The notes beneath the pieces are model-generated. The model saw only the letters and a program-made list of their open reading frames with translations, did no database searches and had not been told where the DNA came from. The translations under genes were made by a program, and so were the position numbers. This document shows positions 7,286 through 14,114 of a stretch of DNA of 23,870 nucleotides, piece by piece; position 1 is the stretch's first letter; each line of letters begins with the position of its first letter. The stretch is from assembly GCA_035560415.1 (NCBI GenBank), contig DATMZG010000046.1:1-23870 (forward strand), given 5' to 3'. The stretch comes from DATMXT01 sp035560415 (GTDB lineage Bacteria > Bacillota > Clostridia > Oscillospirales > Feifaniaceae).

Positions 7286-8071
7286 TCACACCACCCGGAC
7301 GATGTCGCGGTCGAGGGTCGCCGAGCGAAGGACTTCGAGCCCTTCGAACTTTGAGAGCAGCCGGACAAACCGGTCGGCAATGAACCGCTCGGTGTGGTAA
7401 TGCCCCGCGTCAATGAGGTTGACGCCGAGCTCCATGGCCTCCAAATACTGATGGTGCTTGACCTCGGCCGTCACATAGGTGTCGCAGCCGGCGGCCAGCG
7501 CCTCCCTTGCCATGCCGCCGCCCGCCCCGCCGACAACGCCGACGACTGAGACCGGGCGGCCCGTGTCGAGCAGCTTGACGGCGTCGCAATCCAACTTGTC
7601 CCGCACGTGGGCGGCAAAGTCCGCCGCCGGCATCTCGGTTTTCAGCTTTCCGATGCGGCCGATGCAGCTGCCAAACTCCTCGTTTGTCACCGAGAAGGCT
7701 CCGGCCGGCGCAAGTCCCAGCTTTGCCACCAGCATATCGTTGACGCCGCCTATCGCAATGTCCATGTTGGTGTGCAGGCAGAGGGCCGCGATTTTATTCT
7801 CAATGAGCTTAAAGAGCTTGCCCTCGGGCGTGGGGCCGGGGTTGACGGTATTGCCCAGCTTGAAAAAAACGGGATGGTGGGACACGATGAGCCCGCATTG
7901 ATGTGCGATCGCTTCGTCGATGACGGCATCCGTGACGTCGAGCGCGACCAGTACCCGCTCCACGCTCCGCTCGTGGTCGCCCGCGAGCAGCCCCGGATTG
8001 TCAAAGTCCTCGGCGAGGCGAAGCGGGGCGACCTCCTCAAAGGCCATTAAAATGTCATGTATTGTCGTCAT
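7286..8071 (-). CDS. NIF3-family (DUF34) dinuclear metal-binding protein
   Basis: The 261-residue protein belongs to the NIF3/YbgI/YqfO family, whose molecular role is still unsettled. The metal-site motifs are present: SHHPVFF (His65, His66), HTNMD (His100, Asp104) and GHYHTE (His224, His226, Glu228). Many Firmicutes homologues carry an inserted PII-like domain of about 100 residues. This one has a shorter middle region and stays near the minimal length. GGGAGG lies 5 nt before the ATG at 8071, which decides against the longer start at 8092. The first 17 bp overlap the end of trmK, so translation of the two is probably coupled. TrmK and NIF3 genes are often adjacent in Bacillota, as seen here. 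Confidence 0.93.
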   Translation of the reverse strand: MTTIHDILMAFEEVAPLRLAEDFDNPGLLAGDHERSVERVLVALDVTDAVIDEAIAHQCGLIVSHHPVFFKLGNTVNPGPTPEGKLFKLIENKIAALCLHTNMDIAIGGVNDMLVAKLGLAPAGAFSVTNEEFGSCIGRIGKLKTEMPAADFAAHVRDKLDCDAVKLLDTGRPVSVVGVVGGAGGGMAREALAAGCDTYVTAEVKHHQYLEAMELGVNLIDAGHYHTERFIADRFVRLLSKFEGLEVLRSATLDRDIVRVV

Positions 8072-8744
8072 TGCAGCCTCCCAGCAGTTCAATGGTCTTA
8101 TTTATGTCCTCTATGGCGGCCTCGTCTTTCTCAGCCGCCGCTTTTAGCCCTGCAAGCTGTTTTTTTGCCGCCGTTTGCAGCTTTTTCAAATATGCCGCCC
8201 GCTCGCCTTGCGGGTTGCCGATTTTAGCGTCGTACTCCGAAAGTGCGTAGGGCGCCCCTGTGTAATGGGCCTTGAATATGTTGTAGACTTTGCTGCCCTC
8301 AGCGACGGCCACTTCTTCAAACCGATAGCCCTTGCCGGCCAGATACCGGCGGACCGCGGGCAGGTCGGTCTGGGGCTGGAGCACAAGGTATTTTACGGGC
8401 GGGGCGGCCTCCAAAATGGAGAGGACGGTCTCGCCACCCATTCCGGCGATGACGACGTCATCGACTTTGGAGAGGTCAATGCCCGAAAGCCCCGGGGCGA
8501 CGACCGCCCGCACGCGGTCACTGACGCCGTACTTTGCGATGGTGGCGGCCGCTCTTTTTGCCGGGCCCTCCCTGATGTCGGAGGCGACAGCGAAGGGTGA
8601 GCGCCCCTGCGTCACGGCCCAGACAGGCAAATAAGCGTGGTCGGTTCCAATGTCGGCGACCACGCTTCCCTGCCTGACGCACTGCGCCACGGCCATAAGC
8701 CGCGGGCTAAGGGTCGGACTATGCCTTATTTGCGAGGTACTCAT
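8055..8744 (-). CDS. trmK: tRNA (adenine(22)-N1)-methyltransferase TrmK
   Basis: TrmK uses S-adenosylmethionine to methylate N1 of adenosine 22 in the D-loop of certain tRNAs. The 229-residue product has a Rossmann SAM-binding motif 'VVADIGTDHAYLPVWA', the family's 'VVIAGMGGETVLSIL' and a C-terminal helical, coiled-coil-like tail (about 175-229), as in known TrmK proteins. The chosen ATG (8744) lies inside the end of the upstream DUF1858 gene, giving a 26-bp overlap. There is no clear Shine-Dalgarno sequence, so reinitiation after the upstream gene is likely. An open frame continues further upstream to 8879, but those residues are out-of-frame reading of the DUF1858 gene. A later ATG at 8696 would remove conserved residues. 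Confidence 0.9.
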   Translation of the reverse strand: MSTSQIRHSPTLSPRLMAVAQCVRQGSVVADIGTDHAYLPVWAVTQGRSPFAVASDIREGPAKRAAATIAKYGVSDRVRAVVAPGLSGIDLSKVDDVVIAGMGGETVLSILEAAPPVKYLVLQPQTDLPAVRRYLAGKGYRFEEVAVAEGSKVYNIFKAHYTGAPYALSEYDAKIGNPQGERAAYLKKLQTAAKKQLAGLKAAAEKDEAAIEDINKTIELLGGCNDDNT

Positions 8745-8922
8745 TGATCTGGGCCTGCAGGGCGTCGGCGTCCACGCCGTGGCCAAGGCAGGCTTCGGCC
8801 AGCGTCTCCATGCGGGCCACCGGGCACTGGGTGCAGTGCATGCCGTGCTCCAGCAGGATTTTCTCAATGCCGCCGTCAATTTTCAGAATGTCGCCAATGC
8901 TCATGTCCTTCGAAACCGTCAT
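8719..8922 (-). CDS. DUF1858-domain small protein with CxxC
   Basis: This 67-residue protein matches the DUF1858 pattern: 'MTVSKDMSIGDILKI', then 'ILLEHGMHCTQCPVARMETLAEAC', then 'GVDADALQAQINEYL'. The HCTQCP motif gives two cysteines two residues apart, which could hold a disulfide or bind a metal. DUF1858 domains occur alone or fused to redox and hybrid-cluster-type proteins; their role is not established. GGAGG lies 8 nt before the ATG at 8922. The in-frame ATG at 8937 would place that sequence inside the gene, so the shorter start is preferred. It is first in the operon with trmK, the NIF3 gene and rqcH, and is directly behind the promoter at 8963-8991. Confidence 0.88.
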   Translation of the reverse strand: MTVSKDMSIGDILKIDGGIEKILLEHGMHCTQCPVARMETLAEACLGHGVDADALQAQINEYLANKA

Positions 8923-8962
8923 ATTTTTGTCCTCCATATTTTCTTGAAAAGCTTACGGGTGA

Positions 8963-8991
8963 ATTATACCAGAAACCGTCCGGTTTGTCCA
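8963..8991 (-). promoter_or_regulatory. Sigma-A promoter with extended -10 for the DUF1858-trmK-NIF3-rqcH operon
   Basis: On the minus strand, TGGACA (8986-8991) is followed after 17 bp by a perfect TATAAT (8963-8968). TGG just before it makes an extended -10 (TGnTATAAT). The predicted start, near 8956, gives a leader of about 35 nt before the DUF1858 gene. Confidence 0.75.
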
Positions 8992-9060
8992 CAGTATGCC
9001 CCACTCAGGCGGCGGCTTTGCGCGCGGGCGCTTTGTAAATATTTCAGTGCTTGCGCCGTC

Positions 9061-9099
9061 ACAAAAAAGTGCGCCCCGGCAAAAGATGAGCCGGAGCGC
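9061..9099 (-). terminator. Intrinsic terminator downstream of the TspO-family gene
   Basis: On the minus strand GCGCTCCGGC (9090-9099) pairs with GCCGGGGCGC (9071-9080), with one G-T wobble, around a 9-nt loop. It is followed by AC and six T residues. It lies 34 bp after the stop codon. Confidence 0.85.
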
Positions 9100-9132
9100 A
9101 AAGAAACATGCATGCAAAGTTTTTATTTCATT

Positions 9133-9606
9133 TCAACGGTTGAGCAAGAATGCCGCGAAGTTGAGGTAGGCCGTGAAGGTCAGCCAGGCCAGGTAAGGGA
9201 TTTGCAGCCGCCCCGCCGTCTTATTGATTTCGCAAAAGCTGCGGGCCATCATGGCGGCCAGCACCCACAAGACGAGCAGCCAGACAAGCGCCACCAGCCG
9301 CCATTCGAGGGTGAAGAAAATGATGCTCCACATGAAGTTGAAAAAGAGCTGGACGACGTAGAGCCGCAAGGCGCCTTTTGTACCCGGGGAATCGGCGAGA
9401 CAGACCATGGCCGCGCCCACCCCCATCAGGATGTAGAGCAGGAGCCACACCGCCGTAAAGGCCCAGCCGGGCGGGGTCAGCGGCGGTTTCATCATGGACT
9501 CATAGGCCGCCATGCCGCTGCTCGCCAAATATACCGAAATCAGGCCTGTGAGCAGCGCGGATAAAATAAATGCGGCATAGGTTTGCACCGTTTTACTTTT
9601 ACGCAT
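9133..9606 (-). CDS. tspO: TspO/MBR family membrane protein
   Basis: The 157-residue protein has five predicted membrane helices, the fold of TspO (tryptophan-rich sensory protein, related to the mitochondrial translocator protein). Family motifs are visible: 'KPPLTPPGWAFTAVWLLLYILMG' in the first loop and helix 2, and 'QLFFNFMWSIIFFTLEWRLVALVWLLVLW' across helices 3 and 4. Members bind tetrapyrroles and other lipophilic ligands, but the physiological role in anaerobic Bacillota is unknown. The ATG at 9606 follows a GGGGGTGG at a suitable distance; the in-frame ATG at 9627 lies before that site and is rejected. The gene appears monocistronic, with its own terminator. Confidence 0.9.
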   Translation of the reverse strand: MRKSKTVQTYAAFILSALLTGLISVYLASSGMAAYESMMKPPLTPPGWAFTAVWLLLYILMGVGAAMVCLADSPGTKGALRLYVVQLFFNFMWSIIFFTLEWRLVALVWLLVLWVLAAMMARSFCEINKTAGRLQIPYLAWLTFTAYLNFAAFLLNR

Positions 9607-9757
9607 AGAAGAGCCACCCCCTCGCATAATGGATATGCTGTGGGGTCTGTTTTATGTCTGAAGGCGGCGAAAAACTCCTATGAAACAAGCATTTCGGTGA
9701 GAAATTATGAAATTATGAAAATAAGGAAAACTTTGCTCCCCTTTTTGCGAGGGCAGG

Positions 9758-12100
9758 TCAGATGCGCGACTGCGCGAACTTTTGAATGTTCGAGGCGTTT
9801 GCAAACCGGCTGACTTTGCCGCCCTCGACGACGACGAGGGTCGGCGCCTGCATGACGGAATATTCCCCGACGAGCTCGGGGGACTCCTCGGCGTCGACAA
9901 GGCGGTATGCCACGCCGGCCTCTTTTAAGATTGTCTTGGCCGTCTGGCAGTTGGGGCAGGTCTTGGTCACGAACAGATAGGCTCCGTCGGTTTCGGGCGC
10001 GGATTCTTGACTTTTCCCTTTTATCACGGAGCGCTCCGGCTCGTAGAGCCTGCGCTCACGGTATTCCTCGGCCTTGCCCTCGTTCCAGTTTTGCACCGGC
10101 CGGTAGTAGCCCGTGATACGGCTGTAGACCTCGGCCGAGTGGCCGCAGATGGGGCAGACAAACTGCTCGCCCGCGAGATATCCGTGGTTTTTGCAGATGG
10201 AGTAAGTCGGGGAAATGGTATAGTACGGCAGCTTATAATGCTCGGCAATTTTGCGCACAAGCCCCGCAGCGGCCTTCCAGTCGGGCAGCTTCTCGCCCAA
10301 AAAGGCGTGGAAGACGGTGCCCGAGGTGTAGAGGGTCTGCAGCTCGTCCTGAATGTCGAGGGCGTCGAAAATGTCGGGCGTATATCCGACCGGCAGGTGG
10401 GAGGAATTGGTGTAATAGGGGGTTTTGCCGTTTTCGGAGGCCGCGATGATGTCGGGGTACCGCTCCCTGTCATGCTTTGCAAGCCGGTAGGCCGTCGACT
10501 CGGCCGGCGTCGCCTCGAGGTTGTAGAGGTCGCCGTACTTCTCCTGATAGTCGGACAGCCTATCGCGCATGTGGTTTAGAACTTCCTTTGTAAAGGCCTG
10601 CGCTCTTTCATGGGTGAGGTCCTCCCCGAGCCACTTGGCGTTGAGGCAGGCCTCGTTCATGCCGACGAGTCCGATGGTCGAGAAGTGGTTTTCGAAAGTG
10701 CCGAGATACCGCTTGGTGTAGGGGTAGAGGCCCTCGTTCAAAAGGCGCGTGATGATGTCGCGCTTAATTTTCAGTGAGCGGGCCGACAGGTCCATCATTT
10801 TGTCGAGCCGGGCGTAAAAATCTGCCTTGTCCTTTGCCAGATAGGCGATGCGGGGCATGTTGATGGTGACGACCCCGACCGAGCCCGTGCTCTCGCCGCT
10901 GCCGAAAAAGCCGCCCGACTTTTTGCGCAGTTCCCGGAGGTCGAGGCGCAGGCGGCAGCACATGCTGCGGATGTCGCTGGGCTCCATGTCGCTGTTGAGA
11001 TAATTGGAGAAATAGGGCGTGCCATACTTGGCCGTCATCTCAAAGAGCAGGCGGTTGTTCTCGGTCTCGGACCAGTCGAAGTCCTTTGTGATGGAGTAGG
11101 TCGGGATGGGGTACTGGAACCCGCGCCCCTCGGCGTCCCCCTCAATCATGGTCTCAATAAACGCCTTGTTGATCATATCCATCTCGGGCTTGCAGTCTTT
11201 ATACTTGAAATTCATCTCTTTGCCGCCCACGATGGCCGGAAGCTGGGCGAGGTCGTCCGGCACGGTCCAGTCCAAGGTGATGTTGGAGAAGGGGGCCTGA
11301 GTCCCCCACCGGCTGGGCGTGTTGACGCCGTAAATGAAGGACTGAATGCAGTTTTTCGTGTCGTAGTAGGACATGTTGTCGGCCTTGACAAAGGGGGCGA
11401 GATAGGTGTCAAAAGAGGAGAAGGCCTGGGCGCCCGCCCACTCGTTTTGCATGATGCCGAGGTAGTTGACCATCTGGTTGCACAGCGAGGCGAGGTGCTT
11501 GGCCGGGGCCGAGGTGATTTTGCCCGGCACGCCGCCAAGCCCCTCCGAAATGAGCTGTTTTAAGCTCCAACCGGCGCAGTAGCCCGTCAGCATCGAGAGG
11601 TCGTGCAGGTGGATGTCGGCATTGCGGTGGGCGTTTGCGATCTCCTCGTCATAGATTTCGGAAAGCCAGTAGTTGGCCGTGATGGCCCCCGAATTGCTCA
11701 AAATGAGCCCGCCGACCGAGTAGGTCACGGTCGAGTTCTCCTTGACCCGCCAGTCCGCAAGCTTCACGTAGCTGTCCACCACATGCTTGTAGTCCAGAAT
11801 AGTCGACTTCATGTTGCGGATTTTCTCACGCTGCTTGCGGTAGAGGATGTAGCACTTGGCGACGTCGGCGTAGCCGGCCTGAATCAGCACCGCCTCCACG
11901 CTGTCCTGAATGGCCTCGACGTCGATTTTCCCGCCCGTGATTTTCTTCTCGTAGTCCGAGGTCACTTTGAGGGCCAGCAGGTCGATGATGTCGGGGTTGT
12001 ACTGCTTGTCAAGTGCGTCAAAAGCCTTTCCGATGGCCGCCGATATTTTTGAAATGTTGAAAGATACGACTGTCCCGTCCCGTTTTACTACCTGATACAT
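9758..12100 (-). CDS. nrdD: Anaerobic ribonucleoside-triphosphate reductase with fused C-terminal thioredoxin-like domain
   Basis: The 780-residue class III ribonucleotide reductase makes dNTPs from NTPs without oxygen, using a glycyl radical. An ATP-cone regulatory domain covers about residues 1-95 (MYQVVKRDGTVVSFNISKI...). The catalytic barrel includes TGYCAGWSL (Cys175) and SMCCRLRLDL (Cys381, Cys382). The zinc-site region reads CKNHGYLAGEQFVCPIC, with Cys636, Cys649 and Cys652 and a His where a fourth Cys is often found. The glycyl radical is expected at Gly664 in RITGYYRPVQNWNEGK. After a linker, residues 705-780 form a small glutaredoxin/thioredoxin-like domain with CPNC (715-718) and a cis-Pro motif APT (Pro753). 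That domain could supply electrons for turnover. The gene follows nrdG, 59 bp away, and shares its promoter; AGGGGAAG lies upstream of the ATG. Confidence 0.96.
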   Translation of the reverse strand: MYQVVKRDGTVVSFNISKISAAIGKAFDALDKQYNPDIIDLLALKVTSDYEKKITGGKIDVEAIQDSVEAVLIQAGYADVAKCYILYRKQREKIRNMKSTILDYKHVVDSYVKLADWRVKENSTVTYSVGGLILSNSGAITANYWLSEIYDEEIANAHRNADIHLHDLSMLTGYCAGWSLKQLISEGLGGVPGKITSAPAKHLASLCNQMVNYLGIMQNEWAGAQAFSSFDTYLAPFVKADNMSYYDTKNCIQSFIYGVNTPSRWGTQAPFSNITLDWTVPDDLAQLPAIVGGKEMNFKYKDCKPEMDMINKAFIETMIEGDAEGRGFQYPIPTYSITKDFDWSETENNRLLFEMTAKYGTPYFSNYLNSDMEPSDIRSMCCRLRLDLRELRKKSGGFFGSGESTGSVGVVTINMPRIAYLAKDKADFYARLDKMMDLSARSLKIKRDIITRLLNEGLYPYTKRYLGTFENHFSTIGLVGMNEACLNAKWLGEDLTHERAQAFTKEVLNHMRDRLSDYQEKYGDLYNLEATPAESTAYRLAKHDRERYPDIIAASENGKTPYYTNSSHLPVGYTPDIFDALDIQDELQTLYTSGTVFHAFLGEKLPDWKAAAGLVRKIAEHYKLPYYTISPTYSICKNHGYLAGEQFVCPICGHSAEVYSRITGYYRPVQNWNEGKAEEYRERRLYEPERSVIKGKSQESAPETDGAYLFVTKTCPNCQTAKTILKEAGVAYRLVDAEESPELVGEYSVMQAPTLVVVEGGKVSRFANASNIQKFAQSRI

Positions 12101-12159
12101 GTCTCTCTGCTTCCCCTTTATCTATTGTCTTATATATTTTATCTGCAAGCTCATTTCCC

Positions 12160-12852
12160 TCACACGCCGCGCAGCCCCGCGATCTTCACACAGGGCGACA
12201 CGAGGTCGAGAAAAGTCTTCATCTCACCGTCCGAAAAGGCGAAGAAGCCGCTGCCTATGAGATCCCCCGAATCGACGAATTGCTGGAGAAAATACCGCTT
12301 GGCCCCCTCGACGGACCGGGCTGTATTTCGCAGGATGTCGGCGTCGTGCAGGCCGCCCACCACCGTCGTGCGAAATTCACAGTCCACGGGCTCACTTAAG
12401 AGAAAACGGATGCTCTCTGCAATTTGGCTGTAGTCGAGGGAGGGCAGTCCCGCCGCCTGCGCATAGTGGGCGGGGTCGCTTTTGACGTCCATGGCCACAT
12501 AGTCGACAAGTCCCTGCGCCACGAGCTCCTTTAACTTTCCGGGAAAATACCCGTTGGTGTCGAGCTTGACGGCATAGCCGAGTTCTTTAATTTTCCGCAA
12601 AAAATCCGGAAGGTCCTCGTGGATGAGGGGCTCCCCGCCCGTCACACAGACGCCGGCGAGAACGCCCACCCGCTTCTTCAAAAATAAAAAAAGCTCCTCC
12701 TCCGGGAGGGTTTCGCCGTCCGGAGGGCCTAAGACAAGTGAGGCGTTGTGGCAAAAGGGGCAGCGGAAATTGCATCCGCCCGTAAACACGGTGCAGGCGA
12801 GCTTTTCCGGGTAGTCTAAGAGCGTGAGCTTTTGCAGCCCGCAAATTTTCAT
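12160..12852 (-). CDS. nrdG: Anaerobic ribonucleotide reductase activating protein (radical SAM)
   Basis: NrdG uses a 4Fe-4S cluster and S-adenosylmethionine to generate the glycyl radical on NrdD. The 230-residue protein has the radical-SAM cysteines in 'GGCNFRCPFCHN' (Cys27, Cys31, Cys34), the 'VCVTGGEPLI' SAM-contact motif and 'VKLDTNGYFPGKLKEL', giving a close match to the NrdG2-type activases of Clostridia. The ATG at 12852 follows GGGGGTGTGAC. A longer in-frame start at 12882 would lie at or near the predicted transcription start and is rejected. nrdG is transcribed first and nrdD second, the reverse of the Escherichia coli order. Confidence 0.94.
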   Translation of the reverse strand: MKICGLQKLTLLDYPEKLACTVFTGGCNFRCPFCHNASLVLGPPDGETLPEEELFLFLKKRVGVLAGVCVTGGEPLIHEDLPDFLRKIKELGYAVKLDTNGYFPGKLKELVAQGLVDYVAMDVKSDPAHYAQAAGLPSLDYSQIAESIRFLLSEPVDCEFRTTVVGGLHDADILRNTARSVEGAKRYFLQQFVDSGDLIGSGFFAFSDGEMKTFLDLVSPCVKIAGLRGV

Positions 12853-12876
12853 GTCACACCCCCTTTTGCCCTCTTG

Positions 12877-12892
12877 GTACAATATGTTGTTC
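12877..12892. promoter_or_regulatory. NrdR-like box 1 (over the nrdG transcription start)
   Basis: The 16-mer GTACAATATGTTGTTC matches 11 of 16 positions of the NrdR box ACACWATATATWGTGT as I know it. It lies just downstream of the -10 box and exactly 32 bp from the second box, about three helical turns, which is the usual spacing for tandem NrdR sites. Confidence 0.7.
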
Positions 12893-12894
12893 TC

Positions 12895-12923
12895 ATTGTA
12901 GCAGAGTTACACAATATATTCAA
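12895..12923 (-). promoter_or_regulatory. Sigma-A promoter of nrdG-nrdD
   Basis: On the minus strand TTGAAT (12918-12923) and TACAAT (12895-12900) are separated by exactly 17 bp. The predicted start, near 12888, gives a leader of about 35 nt. Both NrdR-like boxes overlap this promoter region. Confidence 0.8.
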
Positions 12924-12924
12924 C
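12909..12924. promoter_or_regulatory. NrdR-like box 2 (over the nrdG -35 region)
   Basis: The 16-mer ACACAATATATTCAAC matches 12 of 16 positions of the NrdR consensus, with a perfect left half. It covers the -35 box and part of the spacer, so NrdR bound here would block RNA polymerase. No nrdR gene lies in this window. Confidence 0.7.
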
Positions 12925-13149
12925 CGGTTCGACGCAGAATTTACACAATTTTTTTGTAACCGTTCCAGTCTTTTTTAAAATTCATGAAAACGGGGCATGA
13001 TTGTCACATCGAAAAAATCCGATGTTTTGCCGCCTCGCCGCTTTGGACAAGCTCCGGCGCGGGAGGAATTCACTTACATCATTTTTGATATTCCATAATT
13101 AAAAATCCGAAATATAACCGGAACAAAGACGCCGGACGCCCCTATCAAG
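12925..13149. other. Intergenic DNA between the divergent nrdG and metal-importer promoters
   Basis: No gene was seen here. At 12941-12957 TTACA and TGTAA flank an AT-rich core. The segment ACACAAT at 12943 recalls a NrdR half-site, but it is 34 bp rather than 32 bp from box 2. The rest shows no repeat, RNA or strong hairpin. Confidence 0.5.
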
Positions 13150-13178
13150 TTGACAAATTGCCTGTGTGAGGCTATACT
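13150..13178 (+). promoter_or_regulatory. Sigma-A promoter of the metal ABC importer operon
   Basis: A perfect TTGACA (13150-13155) and TATACT (13173-13178) are separated by exactly 17 bp. The predicted start near 13185 falls inside the inverted repeat at 13181-13207. Confidence 0.85.
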
Positions 13179-13180
13179 TT

Positions 13181-13207
13181 AATTGCAAATACGAATCATT
13201 TGCAATT
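13181..13207. promoter_or_regulatory. Candidate Fur/Zur-type operator
   Basis: AATTGCAAAT (13181-13190) and ATTTGCAATT (13198-13207) form a perfect 10-bp inverted repeat with a 7-bp centre (ACGAATC). It begins 2 bp after the -10 box and covers the transcription start, so a bound protein would repress. The length and symmetry suit a Fur-family dimer, and such a regulator is encoded as the fourth gene of this operon. Fur or Zur binding is inferred; the sequence is not an exact copy of the B. subtilis Zur or Fur box. Confidence 0.7.
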
Positions 13208-13229
13208 GCATATCCAGAGGTGTATCACA

Positions 13230-14114
13230 ATGAAGAAAACTGTGCGCGCAGGAGCGGCCACGCTGCTGTCCCTGTGCCTTGCCGCTCTCGGCGGCTGCGG
13301 CGCAAAGGGCGCCGAGGACCCCGCCCTCCAGAGCGGCGACACCGCCGGAAAGCCGGTTGTCGCCGTCACCATTGTGCCCGAGGCGACCTTTGTCAAGGCG
13401 GTCTGCGGGGACGCGGTAGAGGTCGTCACGCTGGTCCCGCCCGGCTACAGCCCCGAAAACTACGAGCCGACCCCCATGGAGACAGAGAAATTCAGCAGGG
13501 CCGCGGTCTATTTCACAGTCGGCGTCCCGGTCGAGGCGAGCATTCTCCAAAATGCGGGAGACGTGAAAATTGTCCCGCTGCAAGACGACGTGGCGGCCGC
13601 CTACCCCGACCGGACTTTTGAGGCCGGCGAGCGGGACCCCCACATCTGGCTCTCCCCCAGACGGGCAAAAGTCATGGTCGAGGGCATTGAGCGGGAGATG
13701 TGCGCCCTCGACGAGGCGAACGCCGACACATACCGCGCAAACGCCGAAGCCTACCTCGCGCAGCTTGACGAACTCGACGAGACCATCACAGACGCCCTTG
13801 CGGGCGTTCAAAACCGGAAGTTTGTCGTCTACCACCCGGCCTTCGGCTATTTCGCCGACGACTACGGCCTTGCGATGGTGGCGCTTGAGGAGGAGGGCAA
13901 AGAGGCCACCCCGAAACACCTTCAGGATGTGATTGACATCGCCAGGGCCGAAAACATCAAGGTCATCTTCTATCAGGCCGAAACCGACAGCAGCCAGTCG
14001 GCCGCTTTCGCCGAGGAGCTGGGCGGCAAGACCATGGAGCTCTCCCCGCTGGCTGCCGACTATATCGAAAATCTGAAAGCCATGGCAGCCCTCATGGCGG
14101 AGGTTATGCAGTGA
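13230..14114 (+). CDS. Metal ABC transporter substrate-binding lipoprotein (ZnuA/cluster A-I family)
   Basis: The 294-residue lipoprotein captures a divalent metal, most likely zinc or manganese, outside the membrane and hands it to the permease two genes downstream. The signal peptide ends in a lipobox LGGC (Cys23). Expected metal ligands are His138 (RDPHIWLSP) and His202 (YHPAFGYF). The first ligand position, usually His in a SPHxYEP-type motif, is Glu76 here (YSPENYEPTP), and a fourth ligand could come from Glu251 or Asp253. There is no His-rich loop of the kind seen in many zinc-specific members, so zinc versus manganese is open. GAGGTG lies 7 nt before the ATG at 13230; the longer frame to 13200 would start within the operator and is rejected. 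Confidence 0.93.
   Translation: MKKTVRAGAATLLSLCLAALGGCGAKGAEDPALQSGDTAGKPVVAVTIVPEATFVKAVCGDAVEVVTLVPPGYSPENYEPTPMETEKFSRAAVYFTVGVPVEASILQNAGDVKIVPLQDDVAAAYPDRTFEAGERDPHIWLSPRRAKVMVEGIEREMCALDEANADTYRANAEAYLAQLDELDETITDALAGVQNRKFVVYHPAFGYFADDYGLAMVALEEEGKEATPKHLQDVIDIARAENIKVIFYQAETDSSQSAAFAEELGGKTMELSPLAADYIENLKAMAALMAEVMQ

Noticed and set aside
7285..7413. N-terminal extension of RqcH
   Set aside because: The extra 43 residues are an out-of-frame reading of the NIF3 gene and do not resemble the conserved NFACT N-terminus.
8745..8879. N-terminal extension of TrmK
   Set aside because: The extra residues are Pro- and Arg-rich out-of-frame reading of the DUF1858 gene; the conserved domain begins just after 8744.
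12941..12957. Third NrdR box
   Set aside because: It matches only about 10 of 16 positions, is 34 bp rather than 32 bp from box 2, and much of the match comes from a T run.
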